Source: Vibrio diazotrophicus (GTDB lineage Bacteria; Pseudomonadota; Gammaproteobacteria; Enterobacterales; Vibrionaceae). Taken from it: 64,000 nt of DNA. The notes beneath the pieces were generated by a model. The model ran no database searches. It saw nothing but the letters and a program-made list of their open reading frames with translations, and was not told the origin of the DNA. A program made the translations under genes and the position numbers. Positions 1-9,476 of the stretch are shown one piece after another. Position 1 is the stretch's first letter. Every line of letters begins with the position of its first letter. Location: the NCBI RefSeq assembly GCF_038452265.1, contig NZ_CP151842.1:2170001-2234000 (forward strand), in the 5' to 3' direction.

Positions 1-13
1 CGAGAACTCACAT

Positions 14-27
14 TGTAACCGGTTTCA
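14..27. promoter_or_regulatory. LacI-family operator upstream of the GH1 gene
   Basis: The word TGTAACCGGTTTCA is a near-perfect palindrome with the central CG step typical of LacI/GalR-family operators. It lies about 80 bases before the GH1 start codon, and a LacI-family regulator is encoded directly downstream of that enzyme. It is probably the site where that regulator represses the operon. This is inferred from motif and context. Confidence 0.6.
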
Positions 28-108
28 TTTTGGCTTTTTCTGGATTAGAATGCCTATAAATCACCTATTCTATTTAGGCTCATTCACTTTATTTGAGAAG
101 GTATCACT

Positions 109-1545
109 ATGTCACAACAAGGTTTTCCGAAGGATTTTCTCTGGGGCGGAGCAGTGGCAGCGCATCAGGTTGAAGGCGCTTGGAACAAAGATGGCAAAGG
201 CCATAGCGTGGTTGACGTTCTCACCAAAGGTGCACATGGTGTACCTCGCGTCATCACCGAAACTGTTGAAGCCGATAAATTTTACCCAAACCACGAAGCG
301 GTTGATTTTTACGGTCACTTCAAAGGTGACGTGGCTCTGTTCGCAGAAATGGGCTTTAAATGTTTCCGCACATCGATCGCTTGGACACGTATCTTCCCAA
401 ACGGTGATGAAGAGACACCAAACGAAGCGGGGCTTCAGTATTACGATGATCTTTTTGATGAATTGTTGAAATACGGCATTGAACCTGTCATCACCCTTTC
501 TCACTTCGAAATGCCGAACCATTTAGTAAAAGAGTACGGCAGTTGGAAGAACCGTCAGGTAATGGATTTCTTTGTAAAGTTCAGCTTAACCGTGATGGAA
601 CGCTACAAAAACAAAGTGAAATACTGGATCACCTTTAACGAAATCAATAACCAACGTAACTGGAAACTGCCTATCTGGGGTTACTGTAATTCTGGGATGA
701 TTTACAGCGATTACGAAAATCCTGAACAAATGCTGTATCAAGTGCTTCACCACCAGTTCCTTGCGAGTGCACTCGTGGTTAAACAAGGTCATGCTATCAA
801 CCCTGATTTCAAAATTGGCAGCATGATCCATATGATGCCACTCTACCCTGCTTCATGCCGACCTGAAGATATGCTGCTAGCTCAGGAAATGATGCGTGAG
901 AAATACCAATTCAGTGATGTGCAGGTGCGTGGTTACTACCCAAGTTACCTACTCAAAGAATGGGAACGTAAAGGGATTACTGTCGACATGCAGCCAGGTG
1001 ACGATGTAATTCTGCGTGAAGGTTGTGCAGATTATCTAGCGATCAGCTACTACATGACCAACATCGTTTCAGTAAAAATAGACGAAGCGACCAACACGCC
1101 TTCGCTATTCGAAGGTAGCCGCCTAAATCCATATCTACCAGCGTCTGACTGGGAATGGCAAATTGACCCAGACGGTCTTCGCTACGCGCTGTCTGAGCTT
1201 TACGAACGTTACCAAAAGCCAATCTTCATTGTTGAAAATGGTCTTGGTGCCATAGACCAGTTAGAACAAGACGGTTCAATCAACGATGACTACCGTATTG
1301 ACTACCTTGGTTCACACATAAAAGCAGTGAAACAAGCGATCAGCTATGACGGTGTTGATGTGATGGGCTACACGCCTTGGGGCTGTATTGACTGCGTGTC
1401 ATTTACCACAGGTGAATACAGAAAACGTTATGGATTTATCTACGTAGATAAACACGATGATGGCAGCGGCACAATGGCACGTTCGAAGAAGAAAAGCTTC
1501 CACTGGTACAAGAAAGTTATCGAAACCAACGGCGAAGTTATCTAG
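109..1545 (+). CDS. 6-phospho-beta-glucosidase, GH1 family (BglA/AscB type)
   Basis: Cytoplasmic glycoside hydrolase (478 aa, usual family length) that cleaves phosphorylated beta-glucosides delivered by a PTS. The N-terminus FLWGGAVAAHQVEGAW is the GH1 signature. The acid/base is Glu178 in TFNEIN and the nucleophile is Glu376 in IVENGLG. The segment VSFTTGEYRKRYGFIYVD near the C-terminus resembles the loop that binds the 6-phosphate in BglA-type enzymes, so a phospho-substrate is favoured over a free glucoside. An AAGG-containing ribosome binding site precedes the ATG. The matching PTS permease is not in the window and may lie to the left. The gene is followed by a LacI regulator, as in the ascG/ascFB and related loci. 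The exact sugar cannot be told from sequence. Confidence 0.88.
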   Translation: MSQQGFPKDFLWGGAVAAHQVEGAWNKDGKGHSVVDVLTKGAHGVPRVITETVEADKFYPNHEAVDFYGHFKGDVALFAEMGFKCFRTSIAWTRIFPNGDEETPNEAGLQYYDDLFDELLKYGIEPVITLSHFEMPNHLVKEYGSWKNRQVMDFFVKFSLTVMERYKNKVKYWITFNEINNQRNWKLPIWGYCNSGMIYSDYENPEQMLYQVLHHQFLASALVVKQGHAINPDFKIGSMIHMMPLYPASCRPEDMLLAQEMMREKYQFSDVQVRGYYPSYLLKEWERKGITVDMQPGDDVILREGCADYLAISYYMTNIVSVKIDEATNTPSLFEGSRLNPYLPASDWEWQIDPDGLRYALSELYERYQKPIFIVENGLGAIDQLEQDGSINDDYRIDYLGSHIKAVKQAISYDGVDVMGYTPWGCIDCVSFTTGEYRKRYGFIYVDKHDDGSGTMARSKKKSFHWYKKVIETNGEVI

Positions 1546-1662
1546 CCTCCACACATCCGGTAAATAAGCCTTTCAAAATTCAATTGAAATTGGCTAAACT
1601 TGTCTCCCTCTCGGCATGCCTACCATGTTTAGGTATGTCGGGTCGGATAGATAAGGAAATGT

Positions 1663-2685
1663 ATGGCAACCATAAATGATGTGTGCAAAGCCGCTGGCGT
1701 CTCAAAAGCGACGGTGTCACGAGTACTGAACAACAGCCCTCAGGTCAAAGAAGTGACCAGAAATGCGGTTCTTTCTGTAATGAAAGAGTTGGGATATCAA
1801 CCCAATACACTTGCACAGGCTTTGGCAACCAATACTTCCAATTCTATCGGCCTCGTTCTTCCTGAATTTAGAAGCAGCTATTTTGGCAGCGTCCTCCATC
1901 ATGCTGGGCAAGCAGCCCTTCAGGCAGGCAAAAAGCTGTTGGTTATTCGCAGCAAGAACAGCGCAGAAGGTGAACGCGAATCGGTAGAAACCATTGCTAA
2001 CCAACGCTGTGATGCCATTCTGCTTTATAGTCGTCATCTGTCCGAATCTGAACTGGTTGAACTGCAACAAAAAATCGCCCAGCCACTAGTTATATTAAAC
2101 CGCCAACTCAAAGCGGAATCTCTATCGAGCTTTGGTTTAAAGCAAACTCAATTAGCCACATTAGCGATGGAGCACCTCATCCAGTTAGGTCATAAAAACA
2201 TCGCCTGTATTACTTCTCCGATTAATAGCGAAACCGGTCGGTTACGTTTAGAAGCGTACAAAAACCAGCTTAGTGTGGCAGGTATATCAGAGAAGAAAAA
2301 CTGGATTGTGGAAGGCGATAACACCTTAGAAGGTGGTTATAAAGGCGCGCAAATCCTGCTGCAAACTGGCGAAAAATTCACTGCTATTTTTGCTTGTAAC
2401 GATGATATGGCGATTGGTGCAATCCGTGCTCTGCACGACCACGGTGTAAGAGTTCCGCAAGATGTGTCTGTGATTGGTATCGACAACGAACCGGCTGCCG
2501 CCTATGCAATTCCAAGCCTTTCAACGGTATCACTGCCGATTATCCGATTGACCCAAGATGCCACAGCCCTTGCCTTAGCGCTGGCGAATAAGCAAGGCAA
2601 CCTTACCAGCCATCAAGCCTACGATGGTGAATTGGTCGCGCGTGAATCCACGCAAGCTATTGCGGGTTGCATCATAGACGAGTGA
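1663..2685 (+). CDS. LacI/GalR-family transcriptional regulator (AscG-like)
   Basis: A 340-aa repressor. The N-terminal helix-turn-helix and hinge helix (residues 1-60: ATINDVCKAAGVSKATVSRV, then YQPNTLAQALA) are canonical. A periplasmic-binding-protein-like effector domain follows (about 60-335), containing VIGIDNEPAAAYAIPSLSTV. It lies 117 bases after the 6-phospho-beta-glucosidase in the same direction and probably controls it through the palindrome at 14-27. The start codon follows AAGGAAATGT, a good ribosome binding site. The inducer is unknown; AscG/GalR-type proteins respond to sugars or sugar phosphates. Confidence 0.85.
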   Translation: MATINDVCKAAGVSKATVSRVLNNSPQVKEVTRNAVLSVMKELGYQPNTLAQALATNTSNSIGLVLPEFRSSYFGSVLHHAGQAALQAGKKLLVIRSKNSAEGERESVETIANQRCDAILLYSRHLSESELVELQQKIAQPLVILNRQLKAESLSSFGLKQTQLATLAMEHLIQLGHKNIACITSPINSETGRLRLEAYKNQLSVAGISEKKNWIVEGDNTLEGGYKGAQILLQTGEKFTAIFACNDDMAIGAIRALHDHGVRVPQDVSVIGIDNEPAAAYAIPSLSTVSLPIIRLTQDATALALALANKQGNLTSHQAYDGELVARESTQAIAGCIIDE

Positions 2686-2731
2686 AATTCCATTACTTGG
2701 AAAAAGCAAAGCCGCAGAACTCTCAATCCCT

Positions 2732-3442
2732 TTAAATACAGATAGGTAGAGGTTTGTATGGCTTTATTTCATTGCCTTTAATCATCTCCTCTAGAACCGG
2801 AACAAACGCTGTTATATCTAAATCGACTTCTAGATTTTTCTGTCCGATGAAATCTCTAAAATCATATTTCCACCATTCGAGTTCGAGAAGTTTCTGTCTG
2901 ATACTTTCAGAAAACCTATACTTCAATATTTTTGCTGGAACGCCACCAACGACGGCATAAGGTGGAACGTCTTTAGTTACAACAGAGTTCGCGGCGACCA
3001 CTGCTCCATTACCTATAGTCAGACCTTTTTTAAACAAGACGTCATTACCGATCCAAACATCATTACCTATAGTGATCCCTTCAGGTTCCTCAAATGGTGA
3101 AAACCTATAAGTTGAGTGCTTTAAATATCTAGGATGACAATAACTAATATTGGATGTAGTGAATCGATCCAGAGGATGTCCAATAGACATAAGTCTGACA
3201 TTCGAAGCAATGCTCGTGTACCTGCCTACTGTCGCATGCAGATCAAGAGCTGAGTTCGAATATGAGAACGACCCCATACTGCATAAGTTTCTTCCACTGC
3301 AGAACCTAGAGTAAGGTTCAATTTTAATCGTGTCGGAAGACAGATTAAACGCGGAGAAAAAGCTCTTTTTAGGCAAGATAATATGCGATTTTTTTAACTT
3401 GCTTCTCAATATCGGTGATATGAAGATTTTTCGATTGCTCAT
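2732..3442 (-). CDS. CatB-like hexapeptide-repeat O-acetyltransferase
   Basis: A 236-aa member of the left-handed beta-helix (hexapeptide) acetyltransferases. Repeats such as ITIGNDVWIGNDVLFKKGLT and IGNGAVVAANSVVTKDVPPY, then AVVGGVPAKILKYRF, form the coil and the acetyl-CoA binding end. The residue spacing around SIGHPLDRF matches xenobiotic/antibiotic and cell-surface-sugar acetyltransferases. The substrate cannot be predicted; it could modify a surface polysaccharide. The gene is AT-rich, has no clear ribosome binding site, and stands alone between a sugar locus and an MFS exporter, so horizontal acquisition is possible but not shown. Confidence 0.8.
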   Translation of the reverse strand: MSNRKIFISPILRSKLKKSHIILPKKSFFSAFNLSSDTIKIEPYSRFCSGRNLCSMGSFSYSNSALDLHATVGRYTSIASNVRLMSIGHPLDRFTTSNISYCHPRYLKHSTYRFSPFEEPEGITIGNDVWIGNDVLFKKGLTIGNGAVVAANSVVTKDVPPYAVVGGVPAKILKYRFSESIRQKLLELEWWKYDFRDFIGQKNLEVDLDITAFVPVLEEMIKGNEIKPYKPLPICI

Positions 3443-3664
3443 TGCGATTAGTAAATGCCATTAATGATTAATAAAATTATATCAATCAATTATTTACAAC
3501 TTACCTTTCACATCCCTCAATCCGTTTTATCCTACGCTATGTTCATAATTTTCCACATAACTGCATGTCAGAATTGAAGAATTTTGACTAGTTAGCAGCA
3601 TTTTAATTCTAAACAAGAGGGACACCGACTAGAGGTGAACTAGCCGGTTTTTCAAATCAAAAAA

Positions 3665-4855
3665 CTATCGAATTGCGGTATATCGCTTCATCAGGAACAA
3701 AATCCAGAGCAGTGATAGCAAGGCGAAAATCGCACTCACGTATCCGATGCCTTCAAGAGACATATAAAGAATCACTTTACCGCCGATTAGTGCACCTGCG
3801 CCGATACCTAAGTTAATGATGCCCGAGAACATAGACATGATCATATCCGACGCGTTGGCGTCGATGTTAAGCACTTTTACCTGCATAACCAGACAGACAA
3901 TCATCAATGCTGCACTCCAAACCACCAGCAAAATACTGATAGACCACAAGTGCGGTACTGCAAAATATAACATCGCGGTACAAACCATCACTGTCGCCGT
4001 ACAGCCGACCAATATCGGTGTATTCGGACGTTCGCCTAAATTGCCAAAAATCACACTACCTATAATTCCCGCAGAACCAAATAGCAGCAGAAGGAAGGTG
4101 GTAAAGTTTTCAGAGAGCAGCCCAATCGTCTTAAGGAAAGGTTCGATATAACTGTAAGCCGAGTAATGCGCGGTAAAAATCATGAAGATAAATAGGTATA
4201 AACCCATCAAGGCTGGATTTTTCAATAGCTCTGGCAGCTTCTTCATGGAACCGGTAAACAAGCTCGGCATTACCGGCAATAAGCGATAAAGGCTGAACAT
4301 TATGACTAAAGCGGTTATACCGATAACACCAAAGGTGACGCGCCAACCAAGCCATTGACCTATGATTCGACCGAGTGGAACCCCTAATACCATCGCAAGT
4401 GAGGTTCCCGTTGCCAAAATACTGAGAGCAAAGGTCTTCTTACCCGGAGGAGCAACTCGTATTGCGATAGAGGCAGTGATGGACCAGAACACCGCATGAG
4501 CAAATGCAATACCAACGCGGCTGGCCATCAGAACTTCAAAGTTCCAGGCAAACACCGATAGACCGTGGCTGACAATAAACAGCGTAAACAACGCGAGCAG
4601 TAATTTTTTACGCTCAATTCGACTGGTGAGCATCATCATTGGTAATGACATCAATGCGACTATCCAAGCATAGATAGTCAGCATCCAGCCGACAGAAGCC
4701 GTCGATATCGAGAAATCATTCGCGATATCAGAAAGCAGCCCAACTGGCACAAATTCAGTGGTGTTAAAAATGAAGCCGCTGAAACCTAAAGCAAAAACGC
4801 GTAAGTATTGTGAACGACGAGAATTGTCATTGGTTGCGGACATGGTTTGCGTCAT
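3665..4855 (-). CDS. MFS sugar efflux transporter, SotB/YdeA-like
   Basis: Twelve-helix inner-membrane drug:H+ antiporter-type exporter (396 aa from the chosen start). The stretch GFIFNTTEFVPVGLLSDIA in helix 1 is diagnostic of the SotB/YdeA group, which exports sugars such as arabinose. The longest frame opens at 4891, but its extra N-terminal residues (RTFFHLLLHGY) are not part of the family and the CRP-like palindrome abuts that ATG. The second Met (4855) or third Met (4843) is therefore more likely. No clear ribosome binding site separates them. It is monocistronic. Confidence 0.83.
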   Translation of the reverse strand: MTQTMSATNDNSRRSQYLRVFALGFSGFIFNTTEFVPVGLLSDIANDFSISTASVGWMLTIYAWIVALMSLPMMMLTSRIERKKLLLALFTLFIVSHGLSVFAWNFEVLMASRVGIAFAHAVFWSITASIAIRVAPPGKKTFALSILATGTSLAMVLGVPLGRIIGQWLGWRVTFGVIGITALVIMFSLYRLLPVMPSLFTGSMKKLPELLKNPALMGLYLFIFMIFTAHYSAYSYIEPFLKTIGLLSENFTTFLLLLFGSAGIIGSVIFGNLGERPNTPILVGCTATVMVCTAMLYFAVPHLWSISILLVVWSAALMIVCLVMQVKVLNIDANASDMIMSMFSGIINLGIGAGALIGGKVILYMSLEGIGYVSAIFALLSLLWILFLMKRYTAIR

Positions 4856-4891
4856 ATAACCGTGTAAAAGAAGATGAAAAAATGTGCGCAT

Positions 4892-4911
4892 ATTGTGATT
4901 TAATTCACAAT
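4892..4911. promoter_or_regulatory. CRP-type binding site upstream of sotB-like gene
   Basis: TTGTGATTTAATTCACAA contains TGTGA-N6-TCACA with perfect dyad symmetry, the CRP (cAMP receptor protein) consensus. It lies 37 bases upstream of the preferred start of the MFS gene. Catabolite control of a sugar exporter is plausible. FNR-type control is less likely because the half-site lacks TTGAT. Confidence 0.6.
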
Positions 4912-5042
4912 TAAAGCAATATGTTTATACAACTTTTTTAATAGTAGCGAGAGGATTTTATGTTTTATTAACAGGCAAAATCCTCGATATCTACTTCCTC
5001 TTTTCCACGGCTATTTTTTCAATTTTCGAAGGCTGGCTTTGT

Positions 5043-6254
5043 TTAAAGCAGCGCTTCCGCGATCAAACTCACTGGATGAATACACTCTAGCTGAGTGTTT
5101 TCCTCAATTTGCCACTTACAGGTTTCGCAATCTGTAATGGCGTAATCAGCGTTTGAACGTCTAATCTTGCTAAACAGGTCATCCCCTATCTTCATAGAGA
5201 CTTCGTAGTTTTCCTCTTTAAAACCATAAGTACCTGCAAGGCCACAACATTCACTATCAAGTACAACCACTTCTAAACCTGGAATCATCTTCAGGACTTC
5301 AATGGTAAAAACGGCACCCCCACTCCTTTCAAGGTGACAAGGCGTGTGATAAACAATTTTCTTATTGAGCGGTTTCATTTTTGGCAAGTTGCCACTCATA
5401 AACTCTTTCAACAAAAAGCGGCTCACATAGTGGATCTTGTTCACTACATTTTCGTTTTCAACGCCGAGCACGTGAGGATATTCCTCCTGCAAGGTGAAAG
5501 AACAGGTTGATGAGGTGGACAATACGGCAATACTGTCTTGTTCGATGGCTTTGCCGACATGCTCAATATTAAACTCTGCGTTCTTTCTCGCTTTATCGTG
5601 AAAGCCGTTCGCTATCATCGCTACGCCACAGCATTTTTCTTTTTCCAGTAAACGCACACCTATGTTCATGGCGTTCATCACTCGGATAAAGTCTTTCCCC
5701 AGTTGAGGATGGTTATAGTTGACATAGCAGCCGTGGTAATAGCTAACCGCTCTCGGGTAAATTGACTGTTCGGTGACGTTTTTCTTAAACCAATTTCTAA
5801 ACGTGCCATGCGAATACTTAGGCAAAGATTTATGTTCATGCACACCTATCGTCTTGTGCATGATCTTCTTCACCAAAGGCAGTTGCGTTGCCGCATTCAC
5901 GAGTGGTGCAAATGGAGTGGCGATTGAGCCGAACAGATCGGTATGGCTCAAGACAAAATCACGCACTAACTTAGGATTCATCGGGCGCTTGCCAAACTTG
6001 CCTCTTGCTACCGCAATAATATCGCCAATACGTACACCTGACGGGCACGCCGTTTCACAGCGTTTGCAGTTGGTGCAGTGTTTCAACATGTCATCATAAA
6101 ACTCTGGGCTTTTGATGCGTAGTCGCTCACCGTCTGGTCCGCATTGTTTTGGTCCCGGAAAATCTGGGTTCGCCTTTGCTACCGGACAGTACACAGTACA
6201 AACGGTGCATTTAATGCATTGGTCAAAGGTGGTATCTCTGCTTGCCACTGTCAT
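5043..6254 (-). CDS. glpC: Anaerobic glycerol-3-phosphate dehydrogenase, iron-sulfur subunit C
   Basis: A 403-aa membrane-associated electron-transfer subunit that passes electrons from GlpAB to quinone. Two 4Fe-4S ferredoxin motifs lie near the N-terminus (CIKCTVCTVYCPVAK and CTNCKRCETACPSGV). Two cysteine-rich CCG domains follow (MIANGF region with CCGVAM, and CCGLAGTYGF). The start at 6254 is fixed by family length and by the strong GGAGG at spacing about 7; the upstream open frame is a shadow inside glpB. The start overlaps the glpB stop by four bases (ATGA), indicating translational coupling. Last gene of glpABC. Confidence 0.93.
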   Translation of the reverse strand: MTVASRDTTFDQCIKCTVCTVYCPVAKANPDFPGPKQCGPDGERLRIKSPEFYDDMLKHCTNCKRCETACPSGVRIGDIIAVARGKFGKRPMNPKLVRDFVLSHTDLFGSIATPFAPLVNAATQLPLVKKIMHKTIGVHEHKSLPKYSHGTFRNWFKKNVTEQSIYPRAVSYYHGCYVNYNHPQLGKDFIRVMNAMNIGVRLLEKEKCCGVAMIANGFHDKARKNAEFNIEHVGKAIEQDSIAVLSTSSTCSFTLQEEYPHVLGVENENVVNKIHYVSRFLLKEFMSGNLPKMKPLNKKIVYHTPCHLERSGGAVFTIEVLKMIPGLEVVVLDSECCGLAGTYGFKEENYEVSMKIGDDLFSKIRRSNADYAITDCETCKWQIEENTQLECIHPVSLIAEALL

Positions 6255-7591
6255 GCACTCACCTCCTTCATTAGTAATTCGCTTCGTAATCCTGCGACAA
6301 TTCGCTCGACAACCCAATAAGCGGTGCTGACTGCCACACCTCCGCCACAGCCGTGGGTAATAGGATTGTAGCCACTTAAAATCGCACCAATACAATGCAA
6401 GTTATTCACCTTTTGCCCTTGGATAAACGGGGTAAAGTTCTTGTCAGTCACAACGCCAAAGGACAAGAATGGATGCGGTTTGGAGCTGAAGAAATCATGC
6501 TGATGCCACTCATGTCTTTCACCCGTCACTTCCGTATCCAAATTAAAGATTGGCTCTTTGATTGAGTTCTGGTTCGCTATCAAACCCTTACTGAAGAAGC
6601 TACCGGAAGCAAGTATGTAGTGTTTCGCCGTCAGGTTCATATCACCCATTTTTTTGGTTTGGATAGACGCCAAATTCATACTGCCGCCTTGATCCTCAAA
6701 CTGACCGCCAAGCACTTCATCACCTTTGTGCAGCACACCGCCTTTTTTGATGAAGGTGTGCATCATGACATCCTCAATACGAATACCGAGCAATGAAGGC
6801 GGCATGGTTGGTACTTCATGCAAATGGAGCCCCGTATAACGGCTGAGTTTATGCATCAGCTCTAGACCATCGCCATTACCCATAATCGACGGCATCATCA
6901 GTAAATCTTCAGGTGTGGCAACTTTCAGCAATTGGTTGGCAAACTCGGTGAACTGAGCTTCGTCTCTTAAGATCCTCGAAATATCTATCGACCTGAGATC
7001 GTACGGGTTACGATTCAGTTGCCCAAACGCCGTTAAACTGACTTTGGCGGTTTTGATGGTTATATCTTTAAACGCTGGGTGTTGCTGCAAATTGCCTAGT
7101 GCAATATGTGGCTGAAAATCTCTGAAGCCATCAACAGCAATCATCACAATACGTTTAAACTGCGCCAGATTTGAAAAATTCTGTTCTATTTTTTCAACAT
7201 AAGGTTGAGAGAGCCAAGTCGATTTCAAGGTACCTAGGGTGGTAATTCGAAAATGGTTGTGCGACGAAGGCAAAGTGCTCATGGCAAGTCCATTTGCCGC
7301 AAGCATTTGTTGATACCAGTTCATGGCTGAACGAACATTTTTACCGCCGACTTTCGCATAAGGGTGCTGTGGAAGCGCAGTTGGTAAAGCGTCAATTTCA
7401 GCCCAAGGATCATCTATTAACTTATGCGTTAACGGGGAATGTGAAAGCAAATCGATAGAACCGGATGAAAAATGTAAAGCACTCTGCCCGCTGCTCACCA
7501 CCGCCGTTTTTAACCCGTGTTCTAAACATTTAATGGCAGCCGAATAGCCTGCAATTCCACTACCAATCACTATGACATCGTAATTCATCAT
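6251..7591 (-). CDS. glpB: Anaerobic glycerol-3-phosphate dehydrogenase subunit B
   Basis: FMN/FAD-binding subunit (446 aa) of the anaerobic G3P dehydrogenase. The N-terminal dinucleotide-binding fingerprint YDVIVIGSGIAGYSAAI is clear, and the C-terminal segment HCIGAILSGYNPITHGCGGG matches GlpB. It overlaps glpA upstream and glpC downstream by ATGA junctions, so the three are one translationally coupled operon. Two adjacent ATGs (7591 and 7588) could both serve as the start. Confidence 0.92.
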   Translation of the reverse strand: MMNYDVIVIGSGIAGYSAAIKCLEHGLKTAVVSSGQSALHFSSGSIDLLSHSPLTHKLIDDPWAEIDALPTALPQHPYAKVGGKNVRSAMNWYQQMLAANGLAMSTLPSSHNHFRITTLGTLKSTWLSQPYVEKIEQNFSNLAQFKRIVMIAVDGFRDFQPHIALGNLQQHPAFKDITIKTAKVSLTAFGQLNRNPYDLRSIDISRILRDEAQFTEFANQLLKVATPEDLLMMPSIMGNGDGLELMHKLSRYTGLHLHEVPTMPPSLLGIRIEDVMMHTFIKKGGVLHKGDEVLGGQFEDQGGSMNLASIQTKKMGDMNLTAKHYILASGSFFSKGLIANQNSIKEPIFNLDTEVTGERHEWHQHDFFSSKPHPFLSFGVVTDKNFTPFIQGQKVNNLHCIGAILSGYNPITHGCGGGVAVSTAYWVVERIVAGLRSELLMKEVSA

Positions 7592-9258
7592 TGCTGTTCT
7601 TGCTCCTGCGTTGACGGTGTAATGGTAGGTTTGTCGATACTCGCTGGCTCAATGTCTCCACAGCCAAACAACCCTTCATAGATCCAGTAGCTAAACTCAG
7701 CCTCTCGTAAGGCATCACCCCAAAATATCGGTTTAATTCCCTTCCAGCGCTCTTCCAAAAACTCTTTGAGCAGCAGTGCTGATTCATGGCCATCTATATC
7801 GCCATATTCTTGGAACAAACTCGCAGCACGAAAAGCACACAGCTCTCCCTGACACGGCCCCATTCCCAACCGAGTGCGTCGACGTAAATCCACGAGGTTT
7901 TTTACGTCCAGTTTTTTAATTGCGTACTCAATTTCACCTGCGGTGACCATTTCACATTCACACACAATCGCCTGACTGCGAGGTTGTTCAGAGAGAAAAG
8001 CTTCTGCCCTTTCCCCATGACGGTAGATGGCTGATTCATAAACTGGCTTAGCGATACTGGCACTTTTGCGAAGCGCTTTAGGAGATTCGACAGACCCAGG
8101 CAACGGCTTGGTATGAGTAATACAAGGCGCAGTATTGCCAAGCTTACGAGCAACAAGATCCGTTGCCTGTTCCGCCATCAAACGGTAAGTCATTAACTTG
8201 CCGCCAGTAATTGTCGTGAGACCTTTAAGACCATCGCGTTCCTGATGGTCGAGCAGGACAATTCCGCGACTAATGTTTCTGCCAGAACTGTCGCCACTGA
8301 GTGAAACCAAAGGCCTAACGCCTGCATAAGCTCTTAGCACTCGGGTATTTTTCATGATCGGCGCTAACTTGATACCTTCTTCCAGTAGCAAATCCACTTC
8401 TGCGGCAGTCACATGCAGGTCGTCTATCATGTCGTAATCGATATGCTCTGAGGTAGTGCCTATCAAAGAGATGGTATCGCCCGGCACTAAAATGTCTGCA
8501 TCCGATGGTTTACGACAGCGGTTTATCACCAGATTATTGATTCGATAATCAAGGATCAGCAACGAGCCTTTTGCAGGGAACATTTTGATATCCAGCTCTG
8601 CGTATTCACAGATACCCTGCCCCCAAATACCCGCCGCGTTAATCACTTGCTGGGCAATCACTTCAAAAGGTTGGTTGGTTTGGGTATTGACACATTTCAC
8701 GCCCAGTACGGTGTCGCCTTCACGGATCAGAGAAACGACGCGTGAATGGTTAAACAAACGTGCGCCGTGCTCTTTTGCATCAAGTACGTTAGACGAACAA
8801 AGGCGAAATGGGTCGAGCGTGCCATCTGGCACTTTGACGGCACCAATCAATTCAGGGTTAGTATTCGGTTCTAAACGAAGAGCATCTTTTGGCGAAAGAG
8901 TTTCCACATCGATATCAGCGGCTTTGCATTGCTCGATAAAGGTCTTTTGAAAGCCCAAATCATCTTCAGGCAAAGTGATGAACAAACCGCCTGTGTCTTC
9001 AATACAGTGTCGAGCGATTTTCTTCAGTATGCGGTTTTCTTGGATACATTCTTTTGCGGAATGTTGATCGGTGACGGCATAACGCGCACCAGAGTGTAAT
9101 AAACCGTGATTTCGCCCTGTGGTACCTGACGCCAAATCGTCTTTTTCTAGCAAAATGCACTTTATGCCCCTCAGAGCACAATCACGCATAATCCCTGTAC
9201 CTGTCGCACCACCACCAATGATGACAACGTCGGTTTCAAATCGAACTGTAGAATTCAT
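7588..9258 (-). CDS. glpA: Anaerobic glycerol-3-phosphate dehydrogenase subunit A
   Basis: Catalytic FAD subunit (556 aa) that oxidises sn-glycerol 3-phosphate to dihydroxyacetone phosphate under anaerobic conditions. VVIIGGGATGTGIMRDCAL is the FAD-binding motif. The C-terminal region has a BFD-like [2Fe-2S] domain with CECE, then GMGPCQGELC. It is the first gene of glpABC; the intergenic region upstream carries a GlpR-like operator. It fits respiratory use of glycerol 3-phosphate with alternative acceptors, such as the tetrathionate reductase encoded nearby. Confidence 0.93.
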   Translation of the reverse strand: MNSTVRFETDVVIIGGGATGTGIMRDCALRGIKCILLEKDDLASGTTGRNHGLLHSGARYAVTDQHSAKECIQENRILKKIARHCIEDTGGLFITLPEDDLGFQKTFIEQCKAADIDVETLSPKDALRLEPNTNPELIGAVKVPDGTLDPFRLCSSNVLDAKEHGARLFNHSRVVSLIREGDTVLGVKCVNTQTNQPFEVIAQQVINAAGIWGQGICEYAELDIKMFPAKGSLLILDYRINNLVINRCRKPSDADILVPGDTISLIGTTSEHIDYDMIDDLHVTAAEVDLLLEEGIKLAPIMKNTRVLRAYAGVRPLVSLSGDSSGRNISRGIVLLDHQERDGLKGLTTITGGKLMTYRLMAEQATDLVARKLGNTAPCITHTKPLPGSVESPKALRKSASIAKPVYESAIYRHGERAEAFLSEQPRSQAIVCECEMVTAGEIEYAIKKLDVKNLVDLRRRTRLGMGPCQGELCAFRAASLFQEYGDIDGHESALLLKEFLEERWKGIKPIFWGDALREAEFSYWIYEGLFGCGDIEPASIDKPTITPSTQEQEQQ

Positions 9259-9331
9259 TGTCGCCCCACCCTTAATTAACGCGTTTTTAGTGTGACATCA
9301 AAAAGATCAAATGTGCGAAAATTTAACTAAA

Positions 9332-9349
9332 AATGTTCGTTCGAGCACA
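9332..9349. promoter_or_regulatory. GlpR-like operator upstream of glpA
   Basis: AATGTTCGTT matches the known GlpR half-site WATKYTCGWW exactly and is followed by the inverted CGAGCACA, giving TGTTCG-TT-CGAGCA. It lies about 75 bases before the glpA start. The glpR gene is next door. Spacing is tighter than in E. coli, so assignment rests on sequence similarity and context. Confidence 0.55.
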
Positions 9350-9431
9350 AATTATGTTTATTTTAGCTAATGAATGGGGATAAATGATAAAAAAGAGAGT
9401 GAATTTCATATGAATGACATAAAAAAGACCT

Positions 9432-9463
9432 AAAAAAACCAGTCAAAACGATGACTGGTTTTT
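9432..9463 (-). terminator. Rho-independent terminator after glpR
   Basis: AACCAGTCA and TGACTGGTT form a stem with a six-base loop (AAACGA), flanked by A and T runs on both sides. It lies 14 bases past the glpR stop. The symmetry means it could also terminate in the opposite direction. Confidence 0.75.
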
Positions 9464-9476
9464 AAAACGAACATTA

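Noticed and set aside
3602..3655. Hairpin near 3625-3655 as a terminator of the MFS gene
   Set aside because: The T run is on the plus strand, but no plus-strand gene precedes it; orientation is wrong for the minus-strand MFS gene, and the stem has a mismatch.
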